The notes under the pieces: model-generated
Told to the model about the DNA's origin: nothing
Seen by the model: only the letters and a program-made list of their open reading frames with translations
Databases searched by the model: none
NCBI GenBank assembly: GCA_963739045.1
Contig: CAVTYY010000005.1
Coordinates: forward strand, 806,001 to 870,000
Source of the DNA: Halobacillus_B sp963739045
GTDB taxonomy: Bacteria; Bacillota; Bacilli; Bacillales; Halobacillaceae
Direction of reading: 5' to 3'
Length of the DNA stretch: 64,000 nt
Shown: in pieces, positions 32,775 through 42,264 of the stretch
Layout of the letters: the number at the start of each line of letters is the position of its first letter
Position numbering within the stretch: the stretch's first letter is position 1
Position numbers and translations under genes: made by a program

Positions 32775-33968
32775 TTATAGATTCACTTTTAGCTGATCCA
32801 GCCCTCTAAGCAGGAAGACTTGCCGCCATTCCGGTTTGGATACATGGTTCAGTGAAATATTTGGAAAGGCAGTTAAAAGAGACTTGAACGCGATTTTAGC
32901 TTCTAACCTTGCTAAAGGGGCACCTAAACAGAAGTGAATTCCGTATCCAAAAGCGATATGGGGGTTTGGTTTTCTTCTAATATCAAATACTCCTGCTTGA
33001 TTGAATTGGTTTTCGTCTCGATTAGCCGAAGAAATTGAGCCAAGTACGAGGTCTCCTCTCTTTATTGTTTGATCATGAAGTTCCAAATCATCTTCCGCCC
33101 AGCGGGCAGTAGAGAAATCAACAGGACTGTAATAGCGGAGTGATTCTTCAATTGCCTGTTCTGCGAGCGATAAATCTTCTTTTAATAAATTTAATTGGTC
33201 AGGGTGTTCAAATAAGGCAAGCATTCCATTGCCAATCAAATTAACTGTAGTTTCATGACCAGCAATAATCAGCAGTACAATCATGGAATAGAGTTCCTCA
33301 TCGTTTAGAAGATCACCTTCATCACGCGTTTTCAGCAAGTTCGAAATAAGGTCCTCTTGAGGATTTCGTTCCCGTTCGGCGAATAATTCTTTCAAGTAAT
33401 CAATAAATTCCCCGATATCTCGAGTGAAATCTCCTTCTTCTCCATCTGCAGCAGATACGATGGTGTTGGACCATTGTCTGAATTTGTCTCTATCCTCAAT
33501 CGGAACCCCTAGTAATTCACTAATTACAATGATGGGAAGAGGGAAGGCAAAGTCATTAATCAGGTCAATGTCTGCTTCTTTCTCTGACATTTGGGAAATA
33601 AGCTCATCTGCGATATCTTGAATTCTTGGCTCCATCTGCTTGATTGTTTTAGGGTTGAAATGCGGCTGCACGAGCTTTCTTAACCGGCGATGATCGGGGG
33701 GATCCGCATCTAGCATCATATTCTGAAAAATTTTAGCTTCCATAGGATCGTCATCCGATTGTCTATTTGAAAAAAGTTTGGACTGGTCCTTAATGAAACT
33801 AGGCTGCTTTAATAGCTTAAGTACATCTTCAAACTGCGTGACAATCCAGGTGGTGTTTCCGTTTTGCTCAGATAAAGCATGTATAGGCTGATTCTTGCGC
33901 AGGTCCTCAAAAAAAGAATAAGCCCCCACTTTAAAATTAGATTCATAAACTTCTTGGACAGAAATCAT
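32775..33968 (-). CDS. Cytochrome P450 (CYP107-like)
   Basis: A 397-residue soluble class I P450 that needs separate redox partners. The I-helix oxygen-binding AGHETTVNLIGNG, the ExxR motif in IEESLRYYSP and the heme-cysteine loop FGYGIHFCLGAPLARLE are all intact. It resembles Bacillus CYP107-type enzymes acting on fatty acids or macrolide-like substrates; substrate unknown. AAAGGAGGATC precedes the ATG. No ferredoxin gene lies near it. Confidence 0.92.
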   Translation of the reverse strand: MISVQEVYESNFKVGAYSFFEDLRKNQPIHALSEQNGNTTWIVTQFEDVLKLLKQPSFIKDQSKLFSNRQSDDDPMEAKIFQNMMLDADPPDHRRLRKLVQPHFNPKTIKQMEPRIQDIADELISQMSEKEADIDLINDFAFPLPIIVISELLGVPIEDRDKFRQWSNTIVSAADGEEGDFTRDIGEFIDYLKELFAERERNPQEDLISNLLKTRDEGDLLNDEELYSMIVLLIIAGHETTVNLIGNGMLALFEHPDQLNLLKEDLSLAEQAIEESLRYYSPVDFSTARWAEDDLELHDQTIKRGDLVLGSISSANRDENQFNQAGVFDIRRKPNPHIAFGYGIHFCLGAPLARLEAKIAFKSLLTAFPNISLNHVSKPEWRQVFLLRGLDQLKVNL

Positions 33969-34280
33969 CCTTAGATCCTCCTTTTAATCTGTATGTAGTG
34001 CCAGATCTTACCATCAGTATACACTGGGATAGTTAACACCCTCAACTATTTATGGGTCAATCTTCGCCAATTAGTAGTTGAATTACCAGGAAAAGTCTTC
34101 AATGAAAGGGATTGGGGAAGAATAGAAGGTGTGAATGGAAATAGGAGTATAGGTAAGTTATTCTTTAAAAATATCTAATTGTACAAGCAATGGATCTGAA
34201 CCTTTCAATCAATTTAATTTTATTTGAGTGTACGAGTTGATTTTTCAGATCAAATAGCATACATTGGTCACAGGAACTAA

Positions 34281-34316
34281 TTTTTCACTAGGGCAACTTT
34301 TTCGCTCAAGGGAAAA
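34281..34316 (+). promoter_or_regulatory. Tandem MntR-like boxes before mntH
   Basis: TTTTTCACTAGGGCAACT (34281-34298) and TTTTCGCTCAAGGGAAAA (34299-34316) are adjacent; the second is a near-perfect palindrome and resembles the MntR site of Bacillus mntH. They lie just before the ribosome site, so a manganese-bound repressor would block transcription early. The 34000-34280 stretch holds nothing else I can support. Confidence 0.55.
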
Positions 34317-34331
34317 TGCAGGAGGGTTAAA

Positions 34332-35639
34332 GTGGATAAAACGCTGCTTGGAAAAAACACTGGAAATCCAGTTTTACAAAAGAAAAAAAGAGTTGATTCA
34401 CAGACATATGTTGAAGCGTTAGGCAAGAGGAAAGGATTGAAAAGGTTACTGCCATTTTTGGGGCCAGCTTTTATAGCGGCTGTTGCTTACATCGATCCAG
34501 GCAACTTTGCAACTAATATCCAGGCAGGTTCTCAATTTGGATATATGCTGTTATGGGTGATCTTCGCTTCTAATCTTATGGCAATTCTTATTCAATCTTT
34601 ATCTGCTAAGTTAGGAATAGCGACAGGAAGGAACCTTCCGGAAGTTGCAAGAGATCACTTTCCGAAATGGGCATCGGTCGGTTTATGGATACAAGGTGAA
34701 CTGATTGTAATGGCTACCGATTTAGCCGAATTTATTGGTGCGGCCCTGGGGTTATATTTGATTTTTGGAATCCCTATGCTTCCATCAGCCATTATTACGG
34801 CAGTGGCTTCCTTTCTAATTTTGGAGCTTCAGCGCAAAGGATTCCGTCCTCTGGAAGCAGTGATTGCAGGAATGGTGCTGGTTGTGGTATTTGCATTTGG
34901 AATCCAAGTATTCTATGCACAGCCTGAGATGGCCCCTCTAATGAAAGGACTGTTTGTTCCGGGCTTTGATGGAGTAAGCAGTGTGCTTCTTGCAGCTGGA
35001 ATTCTAGGAGCGACGGTTATGCCACATGCGATCTATCTTCACTCTGCTTTGACTCAAAGGAGAATTGTTGGAGAGAACGAAGTAGAGAAGAAGGAAATTT
35101 ATAAATTTGAGTTTATTGATATATTAATCGCCATGCTTATTGCAGGGGCAATTAATGCGAGTATGCTAATAGTGGCGAGTGCATTATTTAATACAAATGG
35201 GATTGTGATTGAAGATTTGGATGTAGCATTTAATCACTTTGAAATTCTGTTAAGTCCTACTGCAGCGATTTTATTTGGAGTCGGACTTCTATCAGCGGGG
35301 TTATCCAGTTCTTCCGTGGGTACATTATCCGGAGACGTTATTATGCAAGGTTATATTAAGCGGAGTATTAACCTTTATTTACGTCGTTTTATTACGATTA
35401 TTCCGCCGTTAGCTATTATTATTGCGGGAATAAACCCAACAAGGGCATTGGTAATCAGTCAGGTTATCTTATCATTTGGAATTGCTTTTGCTTTAGTCCC
35501 GTTAATTATCTTTACAAGCAGAAAGAAACTCATGGGCACACTAGTGAACAAAAAAATTACAACTTTTGCTTCGTGGGTGATTGCTGGGATCATCATCGTG
35601 CTGAATATCTTTTTGCTCTACCAAATTCTTTTTGCATAA
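34332..35639 (+). CDS. mntH: Nramp family Mn2+/divalent metal transporter
   Basis: A 435-residue proton-coupled metal importer with about eleven membrane segments. The metal-binding DPGNFATNIQAG in segment 1 and VMPHAIYLHS in segment 6 are the family hallmarks. GTG 34332 follows AGGAGGG. MntR-like boxes upstream suggest manganese control. A repeat-type terminator starts five bases after the stop. Confidence 0.94.
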   Translation: MDKTLLGKNTGNPVLQKKKRVDSQTYVEALGKRKGLKRLLPFLGPAFIAAVAYIDPGNFATNIQAGSQFGYMLLWVIFASNLMAILIQSLSAKLGIATGRNLPEVARDHFPKWASVGLWIQGELIVMATDLAEFIGAALGLYLIFGIPMLPSAIITAVASFLILELQRKGFRPLEAVIAGMVLVVVFAFGIQVFYAQPEMAPLMKGLFVPGFDGVSSVLLAAGILGATVMPHAIYLHSALTQRRIVGENEVEKKEIYKFEFIDILIAMLIAGAINASMLIVASALFNTNGIVIEDLDVAFNHFEILLSPTAAILFGVGLLSAGLSSSSVGTLSGDVIMQGYIKRSINLYLRRFITIIPPLAIIIAGINPTRALVISQVILSFGIAFALVPLIIFTSRKKLMGTLVNKKITTFASWVIAGIIIVLNIFLLYQILFA

Positions 35640-35643
35640 AGAA

Positions 35644-35731
35644 TCTGGGCCAGAAGTTTGTTAGCCATTATTAAAACCGAAGGATGATGAAATGTTAACA
35701 ACATTCTTTCATCATCCTTCGGTTTTTTGTG
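35644..35731 (+). repeat. Terminator-associated dispersed repeat, copy B
   Basis: CTGGGCCAGAAGTTTGTTAG, then CCATTATTAAAA, leads into the CCGAAGGATGATGAAA/TTTCATCATCCTTCGG hairpin and TTTTTTGTG. It ends the mntH transcript and matches copies A and C in both block and stem. Confidence 0.8.
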
Positions 35732-35912
35732 CTCCTTGATGCAAGGTTTTTTTTTAGACGCTTTCCACTTCCAATCTTCATTGATGAACAAAAAAGGTTG
35801 GAGTGGAAAATAGTAACGATTTCGGAGCGATCGGGTAAACTTCTGCACTTCCATTGATGGTTCATCATTAAATGAGAGGCATTTCCTCATTTATTGTATA
35901 GTCATCGAATCA

Positions 35913-36503
35913 CTAACATACTCTTTCTTCTTGAAGGTCTTTTATATGAAGGAGAATTTCCTCTTTTGAGCGCTGAACTAGTCTCCAATTCAAAGCAATT
36001 TGATTGTTGTCTTTCACTCCGAGTCTTGTCTGGTCGTTTTCAACCTCGATGGATTGCTCATCCAGACTGTTGAACTTTTCTTTCGCCTTTGCTGCCATCC
36101 ACAGTGAAAGTAATTCATGAAGATTGGATAAAGATTCTTTTTCGTTCATATCAGCGGGATAAGTAAATTTAAATTTCCCTTTTTGGAATTGAAAGCTGGG
36201 TTCATTTTCTTTGGACTTATCAATAACGAGTTGATAATTTCTTCCTAAATAAGAAATTTTTTGCCTGTCTTCTAATTGGAGTCCATCTATGGAATAGAGA
36301 TCTTCATGAGTTTTCTGCCATTTTTGATGTATCCATTCCGTTTTTTTTCGTAAAAAGGCTTCAATTTTACTGCTGTCCTTATTCTCAGCCGCTGTTACAT
36401 GGACCCCGTTTAGGTCATCTAAGTAAATTTTTATGAAATTTATGTCAGGCTTAGTTGATAGTTGATAACAGATTTGTTTGCTGCCGTCTTCTAGTAAAGG
36501 CAT
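35913..36503 (-). CDS. YgjP/DUF45-like protein lacking the metal site
   Basis: A 196-residue protein homologous to the N-terminal part of YgjP/WrpA-type DUF45 metallopeptidases: IEAFLRKKTEWI, ISYLGRNYQLVI, the GKFKFTYP strand and IALNWRLVQRSKEEI match the family in order. In active members that last segment runs straight into HExxH; here it reads LLHIKDLQEERVC and stops, so the zinc-binding motif is missing. I find no HExxH in other frames just downstream. It is either a decayed gene or a non-catalytic relative. The start has GGAAAGGGGAAA upstream. It lies 0.2 kb from repeat copy B. Confidence 0.65.
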   Translation of the reverse strand: MPLLEDGSKQICYQLSTKPDINFIKIYLDDLNGVHVTAAENKDSSKIEAFLRKKTEWIHQKWQKTHEDLYSIDGLQLEDRQKISYLGRNYQLVIDKSKENEPSFQFQKGKFKFTYPADMNEKESLSNLHELLSLWMAAKAKEKFNSLDEQSIEVENDQTRLGVKDNNQIALNWRLVQRSKEEILLHIKDLQEERVC

Positions 36504-36728
36504 TTATTTTCCCCTTTCCTTCCTCTTCCTTGTTTATTCTAATAAAGTCCTCATTCCCCGTCAAAATCTCTAATTCAGAATAAGGATTCTTTCCTGTAAA
36601 AGATTAGCAGGTTATGGATTATACGAGTTGGTTGAAGGGTAGATATCTAAATGGATTGAAAGCTGGTCTATAGGGCATTAGATCTGTTACTTCACTTTTA
36701 CATAAATAAATGAGAGGAGCATGAAAAT

Positions 36729-37484
36729 ATGACAAATTACGAGGTCATGGACAATGCTGAAACGCTTCAATTTGAGGGGAATAAAGTAGGGATATTAATT
36801 TCACATGGATTCACAGGTACTTCTCAAAGCATGAAACCTTTAGCGGAAGCTTATGCAAAAGAAGGCTACACTGTTATTTGCCCGCGCCTTGCAGGACATG
36901 GAACATCACCGGAGGATATGGAGAATTCGATAGAACAGGATTGGATTCAATCGATTGAAGAAGGTTATCACTGGCTAAAGGACCGCTGTGAAATTATTTT
37001 CGCAGTGGGGCTATCTATGGGGGGAACACTAGCCCTGTATTTAGCGGAAACCTTCGAGGATATAAAAGGAGTCATACCGATTAATGCGGCCATTGAAATT
37101 CCGGAGATGGAACGATTGCCTTCTGAAACTGAAGACCGATATATTGATGCGATTGGTTCAGATATTAAGAAAGAAGGGGTGGAGGAGTTAGCTTATCAAA
37201 AAACGCCTGTACAAGCCATTTCTGCTTTATCCAGATTAATGGAAAATGTAAAACGCCGCTTGAATGGAGTTCACTGTCCCATACTGCTTTTTGTTTCAGA
37301 TGAAGACCATGTCGTGCCTCCAAGTAATGCAGAACTGATTTTTGAAAAAGTATTTTCAGAGCATAAAGAAATCGTACACTTAGAAAACAGTTATCATGTG
37401 GCCACACTGGATCATGACCAGGACCTGATTATTGAACGGAGTCTAGAGTTCTTTCAAATGTATGCTCAAGCAAAAAACAGTTAA
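36729..37484 (+). CDS. Carboxylesterase (Est30 type)
   Basis: A 251-residue alpha/beta-hydrolase with the Est30-type triad: S96 in GLSMGGT, D193 in DEDHVVP and H223 in SYHVATLD; the oxyanion motif HGFTG is at 26-30. Family members hydrolyse short-chain esters in the cytoplasm. In Bacillus this gene often sits upstream of rnr, which is not the case here. TGAGAGGAGC precedes the ATG. A 19-bp terminator hairpin follows the stop. Confidence 0.92.
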   Translation: MTNYEVMDNAETLQFEGNKVGILISHGFTGTSQSMKPLAEAYAKEGYTVICPRLAGHGTSPEDMENSIEQDWIQSIEEGYHWLKDRCEIIFAVGLSMGGTLALYLAETFEDIKGVIPINAAIEIPEMERLPSETEDRYIDAIGSDIKKEGVEELAYQKTPVQAISALSRLMENVKRRLNGVHCPILLFVSDEDHVVPPSNAELIFEKVFSEHKEIVHLENSYHVATLDHDQDLIIERSLEFFQMYAQAKNS

Positions 37485-37535
37485 TAGTAAACTCGTCAAG
37501 CAGCAAAGATATGCGGCTTGACGAGTTTACTATTA
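37483..37535 (+). terminator. Terminator after the carboxylesterase gene
   Basis: AATAGTAAACTCGTCAAGC (37483-37501) pairs perfectly with the reverse arm at 37516-37534. It overlaps the stop codon and abuts the nag operator. Confidence 0.75.
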
Positions 37536-37549
37536 TTGGTATAGACAAC
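37536..37549 (+). promoter_or_regulatory. NagR (GntR/HutC) operator of the nag operon
   Basis: TTGGTATAGACAAC resembles the NagR (YvoA) dre site built on TGGTCTAGACCA. It lies 71 bases upstream of nagE, and the regulator is encoded in the same operon at 41536. Confidence 0.65.
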
Positions 37550-37620
37550 TATATGATAAGATGATAAGGTATTAATGATGAAGCGGTTTCATATTATAAT
37601 TTTTCGGAAGGCGGTATAAA

Positions 37621-39549
37621 ATGCTGAATTTTCTTCAACGAATTGGTAAGTCGTTAATGTTTCCGATTGCGACTCTACCAGCAGCGGCATTACTAGTCAG
37701 ACTTGGGATGGACGATATGCTTAACATTCCCTTCATGACAGCTGCAGGTAATGGGATTCTGGGCAATCTTGCTCTTATTTTTGCTATTGGTATAGCCATG
37801 GGATTTGCTAAGGATGGCAGTGGAGCTGCTGCCCTGGCAGGTGCGGTCGGCTATTTGGTTCTAAATGAGGGTATAGGTGCCATTAATTCAGATATTAACA
37901 TGGGAGTATTTTCAGGGATCATTGCAGGGATTGTGGCAGGTATGCTTTACAATCGTTTCCATGACGTTAAATTTCCTGATTTTCTCTCCTTTTTCGGCGG
38001 AAAACGATTTATTCCTATCATTACATCTGGAGTCATGGTTGTGCTTGCCTTTGTATTAGGTTACTTATGGGTTTACCCTCAGTATGTTCTGGATGCAACA
38101 GCGCACTGGATTTTAAATTCCGGGGCATTGGGAGTAGGAGTGTACGGGGTGTTAAACCGTCTGCTTATTCCGGTAGGTCTTCACCATGTGATTAATACAT
38201 TAATTTGGTTTGATTTCGGATCCTTTACTACAAGTTCAGGAGAAGTGGTTAAAGGTGAAATTAACCGTTTCTTAAATGGAGATCCAGAAGCAGGCAGTTT
38301 CTTAGCGGGCTTCTTCCCGGTCATGATGTTTGGGCTGCCATCTGCGTGTCTGGCCATGTATGCAGCGGCCAAGAAACATCGTAAAGCTGCGGTCGGTGGA
38401 ATGCTTCTGAGTATTGCCCTGACTTCTTTTCTTACAGGGGTTACGGAACCGATAGAATTTTCATTTATGTTCTTGTCTCCATTACTTTATGGAGTTCATG
38501 CCTTATTAACTGGTTTATCTATGGTTACCGCCTATCTCTTTCATGTTAGGGACGGCTTTGGATTTTCAGCAGGTTTAATTGACTACTTGCTTAATTACAA
38601 TATTGCACAAAATCCATTTATACTGATTATTATTGGTCTCGTCTTTGGTGCCATTTATTTCTTTGTGTTTTACTTCCTTATTATCAAACTGGACTTAAAA
38701 ACACCAGGCCGTGAAGATGAAGACGAAGACTTTGTAGAGGAAACGCAAGAAGTTGGGAAGCCATCAAGCAGTTCCAATGATTATGATCAAAAGTCCTACT
38801 ATTATTTAGAAGCTTTAGGTGGACCGGACAACATTGATTCCTTAGATTATTGTACGACACGACTAAGAATGAAAATGAACGATCGAGATCAAATTAATGA
38901 GAAACAGTTGAAGAAACAAGGAGCTCGAGGGGTTATGAAGGTAGGGAAGAATAACCTTCAAGTGATCGTTGGTACTTCAGTAGAATTCTTAGCAGAAGCA
39001 ATGAAAAAACGGATGAATGCAGGGGATATGACTCATCCTGGAAAGCATACGCAAGACGCTGAACCAGTTCCTGCACAATCTGCTAAGCGAGTTCTTCAAC
39101 CCGAAGAATTTGTTATGCCGATTGAAGGACAAGTCCTGCCATTAACAGAAGTGCCGGATCAGGTCTTTGCAGAACAGATGATGGGGCCAGGGTTCGCGAT
39201 TGACCCTATCGGTGATACTTTCTGTTCTCCTGTTGATGGTAAAGTGGTGCAAGTCTTTCCTACGAAGCATGCCATTGGGCTGGAGTTAGCTAACGGTATA
39301 GAAATTTTGATTCACATTGGACTGGATACAGTGAAATTAAACGGAGAAGGATTCGAAACGTTGGTCGAAGCTGATCAATCAATTAAACAAGGTGATCCGT
39401 TAATTCGAGCTCAATTTAATGAGATAAAAAATAATGTGCCGTCGATTATCACTCCGATTATCTTTACGAATCTTGAAAACGAACAAGTTCACCTTCTGAA
39501 ATCAGGTAAACTTCAGCAAGGAGAATCCGGAGTTATTTCGATTAAATAA
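37621..39549 (+). CDS. nagE: PTS N-acetylglucosamine transporter EIICBA
   Basis: A 642-residue three-domain phosphotransferase transporter that takes up and phosphorylates N-acetylglucosamine. EIIC (about 1-370) is membrane-bound, with the ITSFLTGVTEPIEFSFMF-like signature; EIIB (about 395-470) has the phosphocysteine in LDYCTTRLRM; EIIA (about 500-640) has the phosphohistidine in ILIHIGLDTVKLNG. GcvT-like acidic linker residues join C to B. Bacillus subtilis NagP lacks EIIA, so this full fusion is the E. coli-like form. CGGAAGGCGG precedes the ATG. Confidence 0.93.
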   Translation: MLNFLQRIGKSLMFPIATLPAAALLVRLGMDDMLNIPFMTAAGNGILGNLALIFAIGIAMGFAKDGSGAAALAGAVGYLVLNEGIGAINSDINMGVFSGIIAGIVAGMLYNRFHDVKFPDFLSFFGGKRFIPIITSGVMVVLAFVLGYLWVYPQYVLDATAHWILNSGALGVGVYGVLNRLLIPVGLHHVINTLIWFDFGSFTTSSGEVVKGEINRFLNGDPEAGSFLAGFFPVMMFGLPSACLAMYAAAKKHRKAAVGGMLLSIALTSFLTGVTEPIEFSFMFLSPLLYGVHALLTGLSMVTAYLFHVRDGFGFSAGLIDYLLNYNIAQNPFILIIIGLVFGAIYFFVFYFLIIKLDLKTPGREDEDEDFVEETQEVGKPSSSSNDYDQKSYYYLEALGGPDNIDSLDYCTTRLRMKMNDRDQINEKQLKKQGARGVMKVGKNNLQVIVGTSVEFLAEAMKKRMNAGDMTHPGKHTQDAEPVPAQSAKRVLQPEEFVMPIEGQVLPLTEVPDQVFAEQMMGPGFAIDPIGDTFCSPVDGKVVQVFPTKHAIGLELANGIEILIHIGLDTVKLNGEGFETLVEADQSIKQGDPLIRAQFNEIKNNVPSIITPIIFTNLENEQVHLLKSGKLQQGESGVISIK

Positions 39550-39606
39550 GTGAAGCAGAAGAGATATTTTGTTTCTCCCTGCTTTCTGTAAAGGTGGAAT
39601 GAACAC

Positions 39607-40791
39607 ATGAGTAATATCGTTGAATTTACCAATATATCCATTATTACTGAGGAAGGTGAATGGAAGAATGGATCTCTTCAGATTCATAATGGTAAAATCA
39701 CTAAACTATCTCATCAACTTATTGGCGGGGCTGATCAGGTCATTGATGGAAAAGGGAAGCAGTATAAACTGCTTCCTGGCTTTATCGATGTTCATATCCA
39801 CGGAGCGAATGGTTTTGATGTAATGGATGCTACCTTTGATGCTCTCTCAGGGATTGCCCGTCAGCTTCCGAAAGAAGGTACCACGAGTTTTTTAGCAACT
39901 ACAATGACCCAGTCTTCAGATGCTATTTCCAAAGCTGTGACCAATGCGGGCCAATACATGGAAAGCAAGCACGCGGATGGAGAATCTGAAGTTCTTGGGA
40001 TTCATTTAGAAGGGCCATTTATTTCAAAAAATAAAGTAGGAGCACAGCCCATTAAGCACGTAATGGCGCCTTCGGTAGAGAAATTTTCAAGTTGGCAGGA
40101 GCAAAGTCAGGGACATATTCGATTAATTACGCTTGCCCCTGAAGAAAGTGGAGCGATGGAACTTATTAAATACGTGAGTTCCCAAGGGGTGACGGCCTCT
40201 ATAGGACACAGCGATGCGGAGCTCTCTGTTGTGAATGAAGCGGTGGAACATGGGGCGAAGCATGTCACTCATTTATTTAATCAAATGAGAGGACTGCATC
40301 ACCGAGAACCAGGTGTGGTGGGAGCTGCTTTTCTAAACGAAAAATTGATGGTCGAAATGATAGTTGATCGTATTCATGTCCATAAAGATGCCATTAAATT
40401 AGCTTATCAGCATACTAAAACAGACAGGACGATTCTAATTACAGATGCGATGCGCGCTAAATGTTTAGCTGATGGAGTGTACGATCTTGGCGGTCAGGAT
40501 GTTGAAGTGAAGAATGGGGAAGCGCGTTTAGAGGATGGAACGCTTGCTGGAAGTATTTTGACGCTGGCAGAAGCAGCTAGAAATATGAAAGAAGACCAAG
40601 AGTTAAGTTATGAAGAACTTGCGGCCATTACATCGGCAAACGCGGCCAAACAGTTAGGGATCTTTCATCGAAAGGGAAGTATTAAAGAAGGTAAAGATGC
40701 GGATCTTGTTATGCTGAATGAACATGGGGAAGTAATCGTTACCGTTTGCAATGGAACAGTTGCTTATGACAGCAGGGAGGTGAGTTCGTGA
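39607..40791 (+). CDS. nagA: N-acetylglucosamine-6-phosphate deacetylase
   Basis: A 394-residue amidohydrolase making glucosamine-6-phosphate and acetate. Motifs: DVHIHGANGFDVMDA, the metal Glu in GIHLEGPFIS, SIGHSDAE, THLFNQM and the catalytic Asp in LITDAM. TAAAGGTGGAATG precedes the ATG. It overlaps nagB by four bases (GTGA), so the two are translated together. Confidence 0.95.
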   Translation: MSNIVEFTNISIITEEGEWKNGSLQIHNGKITKLSHQLIGGADQVIDGKGKQYKLLPGFIDVHIHGANGFDVMDATFDALSGIARQLPKEGTTSFLATTMTQSSDAISKAVTNAGQYMESKHADGESEVLGIHLEGPFISKNKVGAQPIKHVMAPSVEKFSSWQEQSQGHIRLITLAPEESGAMELIKYVSSQGVTASIGHSDAELSVVNEAVEHGAKHVTHLFNQMRGLHHREPGVVGAAFLNEKLMVEMIVDRIHVHKDAIKLAYQHTKTDRTILITDAMRAKCLADGVYDLGGQDVEVKNGEARLEDGTLAGSILTLAEAARNMKEDQELSYEELAAITSANAAKQLGIFHRKGSIKEGKDADLVMLNEHGEVIVTVCNGTVAYDSREVSS

Positions 40792-41546
40792 AAGTGATCG
40801 TAGCAGATAATTATGAACAGCTTAGTGCTATGGCTGCAGAAGTCATTGAAGACCAAGTAAATATGAAGTCAGGTTCAGTGATAGGGCTGGCGACTGGTGG
40901 CACGCCGCTAGGGACGTATAAACATCTTATTAAAGGCTTCCGGGAGCGGAGCGTGGATTATTCTCAAGTATCTACTTTTAATTTGGATGAGTATGTGGGA
41001 TTAGACGAAAACCATCCTAAGAGCTATCACCAATTTATGCAGCAGAATTTATTCAATCATTTGAATATTAACCAATCTCGTACTTATATTCCAAATGGGA
41101 ATGCCGAAAGTCTTGATGAAGAATGTCTTCTCTACGAACAACTTATCGAGGAAATCGGTCCTCCAGATTTGCAGCTCTTAGGAATAGGAGAAAATGGTCA
41201 TATCGGCTTTAATGAACCGGGAAGTTCGTTTCAGGGCATCACTCATATTGAACAGTTGGATGAATCCACCCGTGAGGCAAATGCCAGGTTCTTCAACTCG
41301 GTAGAAGAAGTACCCTTGGAGGCAATCACGATGGGGATCGGTTCGATTTTAAAGAGTAATGCTATTCTTCTCTTAGCCTCAGGGGAACATAAATCGAAGG
41401 CAATCTCCCGGCTTTTAGAAGGGGAAGCAGATGAACAATTTCCCGCCTCCGCATTATTGGAGCATCCCAATGTCACTCTTGTAGTTGATCGAGCGGCTTA
41501 TCAATTAGCTGAAGCGGACGAAGGAGAGAGAAATCATGCTCAATAA
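40788..41546 (+). CDS. nagB: Glucosamine-6-phosphate deaminase
   Basis: A 252-residue isomerase/deaminase that yields fructose-6-phosphate and ammonia. Motifs: GLATGGTPLGTYKHL, TFNLDEYVGL with the catalytic Asp, and LGIGENGHIGFNEPG. It starts with GTG inside the end of nagA, with GGGAGGTGAG upstream. Length is typical of the short, non-allosteric Bacillus form. Confidence 0.95.
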   Translation: MKVIVADNYEQLSAMAAEVIEDQVNMKSGSVIGLATGGTPLGTYKHLIKGFRERSVDYSQVSTFNLDEYVGLDENHPKSYHQFMQQNLFNHLNINQSRTYIPNGNAESLDEECLLYEQLIEEIGPPDLQLLGIGENGHIGFNEPGSSFQGITHIEQLDESTREANARFFNSVEEVPLEAITMGIGSILKSNAILLLASGEHKSKAISRLLEGEADEQFPASALLEHPNVTLVVDRAAYQLAEADEGERNHAQ

Positions 41547-42255
41547 GAATTCTCCTCTTCCTATGTATTATCAAATTGAAGAGAATTTAAAGCAGCGTAT
41601 GGATACCGGAGAATACACTCCTGGTGATATGATCCCTTCTGAAAGAGAACTATCCGAGTTTTACGATGTGAGCCGGATGACTGTCAGACAAGCGGTTACG
41701 AATATGGTTAACGATGGCTACCTATTCCGGGAAAAAGGAAAAGGGACTTTTGTAGCAGAAAGCAAAATAGAACAGCCTCTGCAAGGGATGACTAGTTTTA
41801 CCGAAGACATGAAGCAGAGAGGGATGGATGCCAGCAATAAACTGCTGGGATTCGAAATGCTTCCGGCGACTCATGAAATCGCTAGAAAATTGCATCTGAA
41901 GGATAATCAGGAAGTTTATCGAATCCAAAGAATTCGTTATGCGGACCAGCAGCCAATGGCAATTGAAACGACTTTTATTCCTAAAACATTAATTCCTGAT
42001 CTTACGGAAGAACTGGTGCAGGGGTCATTATACAACCATATTGAGAAACGTCTACCCATTGCTAATGCCACTCAAGTCATTGAAGCTACTATAGCGGATG
42101 AGCATCAATCTCAATTGCTTGAAGTTCCTCCTTCATCAGCCGTCCTGCATATTGAACGAAACAGTTTCTTACAGGACGGCACCCCATTTGAAGTAGTGAA
42201 GTCTGCTTATCGTGCTGATCGTTACAAGTTCATTAGTGATATTTATCGTTCATGA
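41536..42255 (+). CDS. nagR: GntR-family repressor NagR (YvoA)
   Basis: A 239-residue HutC-subfamily regulator. The N-terminal winged helix (about 1-75, ELSEFYDVSRMTVRQAVTNM) binds DNA; the C-terminal UTRA domain (about 95-235) binds glucosamine- or N-acetylglucosamine-6-phosphate, releasing the repressor. It overlaps nagB by 11 bases and has AAGGAGAGAG upstream. It probably acts on the TTGGTATAGACAAC site before nagE. Confidence 0.93.
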   Translation: MLNKNSPLPMYYQIEENLKQRMDTGEYTPGDMIPSERELSEFYDVSRMTVRQAVTNMVNDGYLFREKGKGTFVAESKIEQPLQGMTSFTEDMKQRGMDASNKLLGFEMLPATHEIARKLHLKDNQEVYRIQRIRYADQQPMAIETTFIPKTLIPDLTEELVQGSLYNHIEKRLPIANATQVIEATIADEHQSQLLEVPPSSAVLHIERNSFLQDGTPFEVVKSAYRADRYKFISDIYRS

Positions 42256-42264
42256 GGTGAGGGA

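Noticed and set aside
35618..35890. 90-codon minus-strand frame after mntH
   Set aside because: Most of it is the arms of terminator repeat copy B.
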